From assembly GCF_003402235.1 (NCBI RefSeq), contig NZ_QEWO01000002.1, forward strand, positions 186,001-250,000: DNA of 64,000 nt, written 5' to 3'. The position numbers and the translations under genes are program-made. Source of the DNA: Parahaliea mediterranea. GTDB taxonomy: Bacteria > Pseudomonadota > Gammaproteobacteria > Pseudomonadales > Halieaceae. This document shows, piece after piece, positions 27,101 through 35,186 of this stretch (positions are counted from its first letter, which is position 1; each line of letters opens with the position of its first letter). The notes under the pieces are model-generated. The model ran no database searches and had not been told where the DNA came from. It was given only the letters and a program-made list of their open reading frames with translations.

Positions 27101-28004
27101 CGATGTGGACACCATTCTGGCCGCCGCCGAGCGCGCCATGCACCAGGCGAAGGACGAGGGCCGCAACCGGGTGGCGATCGCCACCGACCTGGACGCCGAC
27201 CCGCAGCGCGCACGCAAGCAGCGCCGGGCCGAACGGCAGGACCTGGAACAGGCCCTGGCCACCGACCGCTTTGTGCTGCGCGCCCAGCCGATTGTGAAGA
27301 CGGCCCTGCGCGGCGGCGGCGAAACCAGCCACCACTTCGAGTTGCTGCTGGGCATTCGCAACAACGACGGCGAAATAGAGTCGCCCGAGAAGTTCATTCT
27401 CACCGCCGAGCGGCACGGCTTTATGACCGAGGTAGACCGCTGGGTGGTGCGCGAAGCCTTCCAGTGGATCAGCCGCGTGATGGACGCGCAGAAGGTGGTA
27501 CCCAACCTCGCCATCAATCTGTCGGGCATCAGCATCACCAATGACGAGTTCATGGAGTACCTGTTCGAGCAGATCTCCGAGTTCGGGGTTGGCACCAACC
27601 GCCTGTGCTTTGAAATTACCGAGACCGGCACCATTACCAACCTGGTAAAGGCGGCGGATTTTGTCCGTGCCTTCCGCAACATCGGCTGCAAATTCTCCCT
27701 GGACGACTTTGGCACCGGGCTCGCCAGCCACAGCTACCTGCGCGAGCTGCCGGTGGATTACGTCAAGATCGACGGCACCTTTATTACCGGCATCCACGAG
27801 AACCGCAACGACTTCACCATGACCCGCTCGATCAACGACCTCGCCCACTTCCTGGGCCAGGAGACCATCGCCGAATCGGTGGAGAGCGAGCCCATCATCG
27901 TCAAGCTGGAAGAACTCGGCGTGGACTACCTGCAGGGCTGGGGCGTGGGCCGCCCGCGCCCGCTGGAGGACATTGCTGCCGAGCTGTCGAGCATTGAGAA
28001 GTAA
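24114..28004 (+). CDS. DUF1631-GGDEF-EAL c-di-GMP signalling protein
   Basis: Large cytoplasmic protein of 1296 residues. The first roughly 860 residues are DUF1631, ending in a domain seen as TGSWLSYRDSKGVRKRMQL. A GGDEF domain starts near residue 864 (LTRLINRHTF), but its active-site signature is degenerate: QQDSF (near 940) in place of GGDEF. The EAL domain (about 1045-1290) keeps key residues: FELLLGIR, NLAINLSG, FEITET, DDFGTG, and IAESVE, suggesting active or at least ligand-binding phosphodiesterase. A Ser/Ala/Gln-rich linker (about residues 355-400) is built from 12-bp DNA repeats. Followed after 1 nt by a LuxR-type gene. Likely role: c-di-GMP degradation or sensing, possibly tied to surface attachment. 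Confidence 0.88.
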   Translation: MSQAATPPESHAATLELPDAVRLSGKVIAVTGNNFELRDVRLVGGRGPQRMSLKKGTRATLMPQALRDAQGPIDRVGVTVRNVSGGVVLLSPDGVEGSRCHRALGGADTPAAAAKPAATPTPVAARGNALLEGFERTACDQLQPLWASFVGSLAERLNERSKAVQGGDPELKEAAITLAERSQDFIDGMMDMVRAHFDDLVPAEPERRQQWQQSAEGGHTLDLVDLEDFEDFLAIDRMINLGQEWYGEVLECLTVRLATAIDAPPLDVRLPVHIAQLCTTLQSLLAQADISHKATSAIFDAFLRLFMPRLENYYRILNQHLTKAGIFPELEEEIRLKGSVLERARARAERESVAKAPRPAQPAAQSAAQSTAQPSAEAQQSAETAAIAGVSDGGERRVPPASATIYQSVLDALNFQREALPGQSPPSNAPAASTDSVLQALDNLQRDSALRQELRDIGSLRQFLAANSDRFDTLRGTAGSGPDSINQLDLVDTLFSTIHTQMDVSEQLQPTLSELQVPLAKLALQEPRFFSDNQHAARGVIDKLAQLAAAGNFPNRMLEGKVTGIIEGIVAGYDRDAGVFDTALEEIDRLVQQQVSAQSRNVERVIRTQEGQYRLRQARAEVDNTIRQHLGDAEVPQLLLEFIQRGWRDLLVLTWIKQGTDSASWQDQLRTIDLLGEWLNEQQEQPGAGKSMQHGLEAGPFIDMLEQQVASELPANIELGPVLDELRMALSGEHPVTSCTLGDDDFNPGPSAAELQQRLNRTRRLRRWVKRVQQLKTGSWLSYRDSKGVRKRMQLAWVSPDLNHFIFVNERGQKVAETNAIQLARQLSRGAKPPSAADQMSLVDQSLYGTLESVQETLNFSRNHDQLTRLINRHTFEEQVARALRHADHKGSQHAVLHLNIDRFSLVNEVYDDVTGDQVLMEFARLLSQLHGSKMSTARLQQDSFGILLVDHDIPRATAAAEKIRADIENGSLEIENDLIRFTVSIGIAPIGQDSPDVDTILAAAERAMHQAKDEGRNRVAIATDLDADPQRARKQRRAERQDLEQALATDRFVLRAQPIVKTALRGGGETSHHFELLLGIRNNDGEIESPEKFILTAERHGFMTEVDRWVVREAFQWISRVMDAQKVVPNLAINLSGISITNDEFMEYLFEQISEFGVGTNRLCFEITETGTITNLVKAADFVRAFRNIGCKFSLDDFGTGLASHSYLRELPVDYVKIDGTFITGIHENRNDFTMTRSINDLAHFLGQETIAESVESEPIIVKLEELGVDYLQGWGVGRPRPLEDIAAELSSIEK
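25203..25238 (+). repeat. 12-bp tandem repeats in the linker of the EAL protein
   Basis: Units GCTCAGTCAGCC, GCTCAGTCAACC and GCCCAGCCAAGC lie in exact 12-bp register within the coding sequence and encode the Ala-Gln-Ser/Pro linker. As an in-frame repeat it can change linker length without a frameshift. Confidence 0.75.
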
Positions 28005-28005
28005 C

Positions 28006-29166
28006 ATGCCAGGCGGCACGCACAGCAGCGACGACTTCGAGCAACTGCTCGGCCTGATCTACGACGGGCCGCTGGAGGATCGCCCCTGGCAGAGCGCCCT
28101 GCCCCAGCTGCGCGAGCGCTTTGACGCCCAGGTGGCCTCGCTGGTGCTGCGCCCGCCGGCCCAGGACGACAATGGACTGATTCTCAACAGCCTGCGCGAC
28201 GGTGCCGACGAGAGCCTGGCGGACCCCAACGACTGGGAAGTGATCGCCTACCGGGAGCAGTTCTTCGCCCTCGACCCCTTCATCAACCTGCCCCTGAACC
28301 GGGTGGTGGCGCTGGAGGACATGCTGGACGCCCAGGAGCTGGAGCACTCCGACTACTACCGGCACTACCTGCAGCCGGTCAACCTGTTTCATATTCTGGG
28401 TATCGACACCGCCGAGCCGGGGGGCATGGTGGCGCGCCTGCGATTTTCCCGCCGCCGCCAGGACGGCGCCTTTGACCGCCAGGACCGCGCCCTGCTGGAG
28501 CGCATCGCCCCCCACCTGCAACGCGCCCTGCACATTCACGCCCGCCTGAGCCGCACCACCAGCGAGCGCGACCTGTACGCCGGCGCGGTCAACCAGCTGG
28601 CGGTGGCCACCATCATCCTGGATGAAACCGGCCGCGTGCTGAACACCAACGCCCTGGCCAAGGCCCTGCTGGAAGAGCGCAACGGGCTGCTGGAGAAAGA
28701 CCAGCACCTGCAGGTTGGCAGCCGCGAGCTGAACCGGCGCCTGCAGGAGGCGCTGACCACGGTTATTCGCGCCCAGCAGCGCGGCGAAGCGTCGGTGGTG
28801 CGCGCCCTGCGGGTTGCCCGCAGCGACGGCCATGCCGACCTCGGCCTGGTGATTCGCCCCATTCCCAGCTCCGAGTGGGGCGAAGGCCAGGCCAGCCCCT
28901 GTGCCGCCGTGTTTATCAGCGACCCGGAACTGCGCGAGTCCGCCTCCCAGAACACCCTGGGGGAGCTGTTCGGCCTGACGCCGGCGGAAGCCAACCTCGC
29001 CATTCTGCTGTCGCGCGGCCTCAGCCTGGCGGAGGTTTCCGAGGCGCAGAACGTGTCCCAGCACACGGCCCGTGCCCAGCTGAAATCCATCTTTGCCAAA
29101 ACCGGTGTGTCACGCCAGGCCGAGCTGGTGCGCCTGGTGCTGAAGAGCGTCGCCTCCCTCGGTTGA
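28006..29166 (+). CDS. LuxR-type transcriptional regulator
   Basis: Regulator of 386 residues. The C-terminal LuxR helix-turn-helix (about residues 325-380) has LTPAEANLAILLSRG and AEVSEAQNVSQHTARAQLKS. The N-terminal 300 residues look like a sensory region with a PAS-like part (AVNQLAVATIILDETGRVLNTN near residues 195-216). No ligand was recognised. ATG at 28006 begins 1 nt after the stop of the EAL protein, so the two genes are one operon and probably one signalling path. Confidence 0.9.
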   Translation: MPGGTHSSDDFEQLLGLIYDGPLEDRPWQSALPQLRERFDAQVASLVLRPPAQDDNGLILNSLRDGADESLADPNDWEVIAYREQFFALDPFINLPLNRVVALEDMLDAQELEHSDYYRHYLQPVNLFHILGIDTAEPGGMVARLRFSRRRQDGAFDRQDRALLERIAPHLQRALHIHARLSRTTSERDLYAGAVNQLAVATIILDETGRVLNTNALAKALLEERNGLLEKDQHLQVGSRELNRRLQEALTTVIRAQQRGEASVVRALRVARSDGHADLGLVIRPIPSSEWGEGQASPCAAVFISDPELRESASQNTLGELFGLTPAEANLAILLSRGLSLAEVSEAQNVSQHTARAQLKSIFAKTGVSRQAELVRLVLKSVASLG

Positions 29167-29232
29167 GGCTGAAGCCCGCCCCCGGCAAGCAGCCCCCGGC
29201 AACCAACCCCAAGCCCCCGCTTTTACCCCCTG

Positions 29233-29245
29233 GGACAATTTGTCC
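29233..29245. promoter_or_regulatory. 13-bp palindrome upstream of the Yip1/cco genes
   Basis: GGACAATTTGTCC is a perfect 6+1+6 inverted repeat. Its centre lies about 64 bp upstream of the start expected for the -10 at 29291-29296, a position typical of an upstream activator. It is not the FNR/ANR consensus TTGAT-N4-ATCAA. Candidate operator for a regulator of the cbb3 genes, or for the LuxR protein encoded just upstream; both ideas are inference. Confidence 0.5.
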
Positions 29246-29268
29246 TCCCTATTTTTGCGGCCCGCGAG

Positions 29269-29296
29269 TTGTATGCCGTTGTGTTTAGGCTACAAT
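29269..29296 (+). promoter_or_regulatory. Candidate promoter of the Yip1-cco transcript
   Basis: TTGTAT (29269-29274) and TACAAT (29291-29296) with a 16-bp spacer lie 150 bp upstream of the ATG at 29448. A stem CTACAA/TTGTAG (29290-29295 and 29308-29313) followed by seven T (29317-29323) overlaps it, which could instead end transcription from the LuxR gene. No ANR box was found here. The rest of the 29167-29447 gap holds no recognisable gene. Confidence 0.4.
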
Positions 29297-29447
29297 TTCC
29301 ACAAAGCTTGTAGGGCTTTTTTTGGGGAAGCCAGCGCCGCGCTCGCGAGCGGCATGGCAAAAACGTAACAGGCCGCTGGTACTGTCATACGCCCAGGGGG
29401 CGTTCACACCTGGCCAGCCTTCGGACCGTTGGGGAGAGAGCAATAAG

Positions 29448-30050
29448 ATGATCCAACACACCTTTGGTTTGCTGGTTAAGCCCAGTGAACAATGGCGCAT
29501 TGTGGCGAACCTGCCCAGCCCATCTTTCAATACGCTGCTGCTCTACCCCTGCATCATGGCGCTGCTACCGGCGGTGGCCTGGTACTTCGGCACCAGCCAG
29601 GTGGGCTGGACCGTGGGCAGCAGCGGCCAGCCGGTAAAGCTGACCCCGGAAAGCGCCCGCCAGATCAGCATCCTGTTCTACCTCGGCATGCTCGCCTGCG
29701 TGGCGGGCATCGGCTACTTCATCCACTGGATGGCCCACACCTACGGCGCCGAATCCAGCACCACCAAGGGCATTGTGGTGGCCGGGCTCACCGCCACCCC
29801 CCTGTTCATTGCCGGCCTGGTGGGTTTTTACCCCCTGCTGTGGCTGGACATGCTGGTTGGCGTGGCCGCCGTCAGCTGGTCGGTGTACCTGCTCTATCTG
29901 GGGATTCCCATCATCATGAATATCCCCGAGGAGCGCGGCTTTCTGTTTTCCAGCGCGGTGATCGCCATTTCCCTGGTGATCCTGATCTGCCTCATGGTCG
30001 GGTCGGTATTCCTGTGGGACCTGGGCGCCGCCCCGGCCTTTACCGACTAA
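29448..30050 (+). CDS. Yip1-family membrane protein
   Basis: Integral membrane protein of 200 residues with about five membrane segments (for example LLLYPCIMALLPAVAWYF, ILFYLGMLACVAGIGYFI, LVGVAAVSWSVYLLYLGI, AVIAISLVILICLMVGSV). The pattern and the P-E-R near the end match bacterial Yip1-domain proteins; function unknown. The frame is open upstream to 29322 but ATG 29448 has GGGGAG 12 nt before it, and the upstream part overlaps the promoter. It precedes ccoN by 43 bp on the same strand. Confidence 0.75.
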   Translation: MIQHTFGLLVKPSEQWRIVANLPSPSFNTLLLYPCIMALLPAVAWYFGTSQVGWTVGSSGQPVKLTPESARQISILFYLGMLACVAGIGYFIHWMAHTYGAESSTTKGIVVAGLTATPLFIAGLVGFYPLLWLDMLVGVAAVSWSVYLLYLGIPIIMNIPEERGFLFSSAVIAISLVILICLMVGSVFLWDLGAAPAFTD

Positions 30051-30093
30051 AAGGCCCTGCCAACCACCTCCTGCATGACGATGGAAGCAAATC

Positions 30094-31536
<1,443 letters not shown>

Positions 31537-31548
31537 GGAGCGGACACC

Positions 31549-32166
31549 ATGGCCCTGAGTAAACACGACAAGATTGAAAAGAACGTCAGCCTGATGATTG
31601 TGCTGACGATCGTGGCGATCAGCTTTGGCACCCTGGTGGAGCTGGCGCCGCTGGTGTTTGGCAAGCAGGTGAAGGAGCCCATCGAAGGGCTCAAGCCCCT
31701 GCCCGCCCTGGCCCTGGAAGGCCGGGACATCTACATTCGCGAGGGCTGCAACACCTGCCACTCGCAGATGATCCGCCCGCTGCGGGCCGAAACCGAGCGC
31801 TACGGCCACTACTCGGTGGCGGGGGAGCTGGTGTACAACCACCCCTTCCTGTGGGGCTCCAAGCGCACCGGGCCGGACCTCGCCCGGGTGGGCGGGCGCT
31901 ACAGCGACGACTGGCACCGGGCCCACCTGTTCAACCCGCGGGATGTGGTGCCCGAATCCATCATGCCCTCCTACCCCTGGCTGTTTGACCACACCCTGGA
32001 CGGCGCCACCACCGGGCGCAAGATGGCCGCCCTGCGCAGCCTGGGCGTGCCCTACACCGATGAAGACATCGCCGGCGCGGCCGATGCGGTGGCCGGAAAG
32101 ACCGAGGTGGATGCCGTTGTGGCCTACCTCCAGCAGCTGGGCACCCTGCTGCAAATGCGGAGGTAG
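31549..32166 (+). CDS. ccoO: cbb3 oxidase subunit II (monoheme cytochrome c)
   Basis: Membrane-anchored cytochrome c feeding electrons to CcoN. The 205 residues have one N-terminal anchor ([19 protein letters not shown]) and one heme c site CNTCH ([14 protein letters not shown]), plus PSYPWLF around the second histidine/methionine ligand region. Gap of 12 bp after ccoN, 2 bp before ccoQ. Confidence 0.97.
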   Translation: MALSKHDKIEKNVSLMIVLTIVAISFGTLVELAPLVFGKQVKEPIEGLKPLPALALEGRDIYIREGCNTCHSQMIRPLRAETERYGHYSVAGELVYNHPFLWGSKRTGPDLARVGGRYSDDWHRAHLFNPRDVVPESIMPSYPWLFDHTLDGATTGRKMAALRSLGVPYTDEDIAGAADAVAGKTEVDAVVAYLQQLGTLLQMRR

Positions 32167-32168
32167 CC

Positions 32169-32348
32169 ATGGATATCAACGATCTCAGGGGGCTGAGCAC
32201 ACTGTTTTTGATGATCTCCTTCATCGGACTGTGCTTCTGGGCCTACAGCAGCAAACGCAAAAAGGCATTTGACGAGGCGGCACAACTGCCCTTCGCCGAC
32301 GACGACATGAATCAACGCACGATGCGGGAGGACGTCAGGAATGACTAG
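32169..32348 (+). CDS. ccoQ: cbb3 oxidase subunit CcoQ
   Basis: Small membrane protein of 59 residues that stabilises the oxidase. It has a single membrane segment (LFLMISFIGLCFWAY) and a charged cytoplasmic tail rich in Lys then Asp/Glu. It sits between ccoO and ccoP in the standard order; its end overlaps the ccoP start by 8 bp. Short genes like this are easily missed. Confidence 0.93.
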   Translation: MDINDLRGLSTLFLMISFIGLCFWAYSSKRKKAFDEAAQLPFADDDMNQRTMREDVRND

Positions 32349-33225
32349 TTTCTGGAGCGCATGGATCATTATCCTCACCAGCATCACCCTGATTGCGATG
32401 ACCTGGCTGCTGCTGGGCAACCGCAAAACCGGCGCCAAGAAGGAAGACACGCCCACCGGCCACGCCTACGACGGCATTGAGGAGTACGACAACCCGCTGC
32501 CGGCCTGGTGGTTCTTCATGTTCCTGATCACCATTATCTGGGGCGTGGGCTACCTGGTGGTCTACCCCGGGATGGGCAACTTCCCGGGCGTCATCGGCTG
32601 GACGTCAACCGGCCAGCACGCCGAGCGCGTGGCCGCCGCCGAAGAGCGCCACCGCGCCATGTACGACCGCTACCTGGCCATGCCCATCGAAGATATTGCC
32701 AGCGACCCGATGGTGCGCCGCATGGGCATGCGCATGTTCGGCAACAACTGCGCCCAGTGCCACGGGGCGGATGCCCGCGGCGGCTACGGCTTCCCCAACC
32801 TGACTGACAGCGACTGGCTCTACGGCGGCGATGCCAAAACCATCGAGGCCAGCATCACCAACGGCCGCCAGGCGGCCATGCCGGCCTGGGAGAACGTGAT
32901 TGGCGATCGCGGGGTGGAGGAAGTGGCCGCCTATGTCCTGCGCCTGAACAACCACGAGCCCGATGCAGCCATGGCCGACGCCGGCGAGGCGCACTTCAAA
33001 ACCTACTGCGTGGCCTGCCACGGCCCCGACGGCAAGGGCAACCCGGCCCTGGGCGCCCCCAACCTGACGGACGGCATCTGGCTGTACGGCGGCACCCCGT
33101 CGGAAATCGCCCACTCGGTCCGGGCGGGCCGCAACGGCGTGATGCCCGCCTTCAACCACCAGCTGGGCCCGGAGAAAATCCACATTCTCTCCGCCTACGT
33201 TTACGGCCTGCGCGAGGCCAACTAG
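32341..33225 (+). CDS. ccoP: cbb3 oxidase subunit III (diheme cytochrome c)
   Basis: Diheme cytochrome c subunit with 294 residues. Two heme c sites are present: CAQCH (NCAQCHGADARGGYGFP) and CVACH (YCVACHGPDGKGN). The N-terminus has one or two membrane segments, FWSAWIIILTSITLIAMTWLL and WWFFMFLITIIWGVGYLV. ATG 32341. This is the fourth subunit gene; assembly genes follow after 57 bp. Confidence 0.97.
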   Translation: MTSFWSAWIIILTSITLIAMTWLLLGNRKTGAKKEDTPTGHAYDGIEEYDNPLPAWWFFMFLITIIWGVGYLVVYPGMGNFPGVIGWTSTGQHAERVAAAEERHRAMYDRYLAMPIEDIASDPMVRRMGMRMFGNNCAQCHGADARGGYGFPNLTDSDWLYGGDAKTIEASITNGRQAAMPAWENVIGDRGVEEVAAYVLRLNNHEPDAAMADAGEAHFKTYCVACHGPDGKGNPALGAPNLTDGIWLYGGTPSEIAHSVRAGRNGVMPAFNHQLGPEKIHILSAYVYGLREAN

Positions 33226-33282
33226 CCACCGCGCACCCCGGGCAGGGGTGCGCCCCCGCTCACCCCTGCAAGGTAACGCGCG

Positions 33283-34695
33283 ATGTCTGAACCGGATCTC
33301 ATCAATGTGCAGGACGTCGCCCCCGCCGAAGTCGGGGAGATGGACCTGTACCAGCGCCGCGAAAAAATCTACACCCGCAAAATCGAGGGCTTTTACCAGC
33401 GCATCCGGGTGTACACCGGCTGGCCCCTGCTACTGGGCTATTTCCTGCTGCCCTGGTTCAGCTGGGACGGGCGCCAGGCCGTGCTGTTCGACCTGCCGGC
33501 GCGCAAGTTCCATATCCTCGGCCTGACCTTCTGGCCCCAGGACTTCTTCCTGCTGGCCTTTTTGCTGATCATCGCCGCCTTCGCCCTGTTTGCCGTTACC
33601 ACCTTTGCCGGCCGTATCTGGTGCGGCTACACCTGCCCGCAAACCGTGTGGACCAGCATTTTCATGTGGATCGAGCAGAAAACCGAGGGCAGCCGCAACC
33701 AGCGCATCAAACTGGACAAGGCGCCCTGGAGTGGCGAAAAGCTGCTGCGCAAATGCGCCAAGCACGGCGGCTGGCTGCTGGTGTCGCTGGCCACCGGTTT
33801 TACCTTCGTCGCCTACTTTTACCCGGCGCGGCAATTGTTGCCGGAACTGCTCACCGCCTCCAGCAGCCTGATGGTGGTGGCCTGGGTAGTCTTCTTCACC
33901 TTAGCCACCTACATCAATGCCGGCTGGATGCGCGAACAGGTGTGTACCCACATCTGCCCCTACGCCCGCTTCCAGTCGGTGATGTTCGACCAGGACACCC
34001 TGATTGTTTCCTACGACCCGGGCCGCGGCGAGCAGCGGGGCTCGCGCAAGCGCGGCAGCGACTACCGGGCCCAGGGGCTTGGCGACTGTATCGACTGCGA
34101 GTTGTGTGTGCAGGTCTGCCCCACCGGCATCGACATCCGCGACGGCCTGCAGTACCAGTGTATCGGTTGCGCACTGTGCATCGACGCCTGCAACTCGGTC
34201 ATGGACAAGATGGAATACCCCCGCGGCCTGATTCGCTACACCAGCGAGCACCAGCTTGAAGGCGGCACCACCCACTGGCTGCGCCCGCGCATCATCGGCT
34301 ACGCCGCCGTGCTGTGCCTGATGGTCGGCGTGTTCGCCTTCACTGTGTTCAGCCGCGTACCGATGGAAGTGAGCGTGTTCCGCGACCGCAGCCAGCTCTA
34401 CACCACCACCGCCAGTGGCGACATCGACAACATCTACACCCTGCACGTGGCCAACATGGACAGCGAAATGCACGAATTCCGGGTGAGCGTTGGCGGGCTC
34501 GACGGCGTTACCGTGATCGGCGAGACCCACTACACCCTGAACGCCGGCGAGGTGCGCGAACTCTCCCTGCGCCTGCGCATGCCAGACGGCGCCCTCAGCC
34601 GCCCCAGCACCGCCATTGAATTCACCGTGAGCGCTACGGATAATCCCGACATCGCCATGAGCGCGGAGTCACGCTTTATGATTCCCTTCCAATGA
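33283..34695 (+). CDS. ccoG: Cytochrome cbb3 assembly protein CcoG (RdxA/FixG)
   Basis: Membrane-bound ferredoxin-type protein proposed to reduce copper for CuB insertion. The 470 residues show five or six membrane segments, Cys-rich CGYTCPQTVW, CTHICPYARFQ, and two 4Fe-4S motifs CIDCELCVQVCP and CIGCALCIDAC near residues 265-300, with a C-terminal Ig-like domain. Overlaps ccoH by 4 bp. Confidence 0.95.
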   Translation: MSEPDLINVQDVAPAEVGEMDLYQRREKIYTRKIEGFYQRIRVYTGWPLLLGYFLLPWFSWDGRQAVLFDLPARKFHILGLTFWPQDFFLLAFLLIIAAFALFAVTTFAGRIWCGYTCPQTVWTSIFMWIEQKTEGSRNQRIKLDKAPWSGEKLLRKCAKHGGWLLVSLATGFTFVAYFYPARQLLPELLTASSSLMVVAWVVFFTLATYINAGWMREQVCTHICPYARFQSVMFDQDTLIVSYDPGRGEQRGSRKRGSDYRAQGLGDCIDCELCVQVCPTGIDIRDGLQYQCIGCALCIDACNSVMDKMEYPRGLIRYTSEHQLEGGTTHWLRPRIIGYAAVLCLMVGVFAFTVFSRVPMEVSVFRDRSQLYTTTASGDIDNIYTLHVANMDSEMHEFRVSVGGLDGVTVIGETHYTLNAGEVRELSLRLRMPDGALSRPSTAIEFTVSATDNPDIAMSAESRFMIPFQ

Positions 34696-35186
34696 AGCCC
34701 CTGCACGATACGCCCGCGCCCCCCTGGTACCGCCAGTTCTGGCCGTGGTTCCTGATCGCCCTGCCCGCCTGTGCCGTGCTGGCCAGCCTGTGGACCCTGG
34801 TGATTGCGCACACCGGCGCCGATGACCTGGTGGTGGACGAATACTACAAAGACGGCCTGGCCATTAATCGCGAGCTAGAAAAACGCCAGCAGGCCGAGGC
34901 GGCGGGCATATCCGCACAACTTTCGCTGGATGGCGACGCCCTGCGGGTCGCGGTCGCCGGGCCGGTGCACCAGCGACAGTTGCGGCTGTCCCTGTCCCAC
35001 CCCATGGAAGCCGACCGGGACTTTGCCCTGCCCCTGATGCAGGCCAGCCCCGGCCTGTACCGCGCACGCTTGCCGAGCCTGCCGGCACCGGGCTGGCACT
35101 GGGTGCTTGAAAACGACACCCCACCGTTGTGGCGGCTGGACGGCCAGTTCAGCGCCGCGGACTTCAGCCATGCCGGGCAGCGCTGA
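34692..35186 (+). CDS. ccoH: CcoH/FixH accessory protein
   Basis: Assembly factor of the cbb3 oxidase, 164 residues, single N-terminal membrane segment (WFLIALPACAVLASLWTLVI) and an FixH-type C-terminal domain. ATG at 34692 overlaps ccoG by 4 bp and its end overlaps ccoI by 17 bp. Family identity rests on position and domain pattern. Confidence 0.9.
   Translation: MKPLHDTPAPPWYRQFWPWFLIALPACAVLASLWTLVIAHTGADDLVVDEYYKDGLAINRELEKRQQAEAAGISAQLSLDGDALRVAVAGPVHQRQLRLSLSHPMEADRDFALPLMQASPGLYRARLPSLPAPGWHWVLENDTPPLWRLDGQFSAADFSHAGQR

Noticed and set aside
29290-29323. Intrinsic terminator after the LuxR gene
   Set aside because: A 6-bp AU-rich stem with 12-nt loop then T7 overlaps the -10 of the better promoter candidate; too weak to call.
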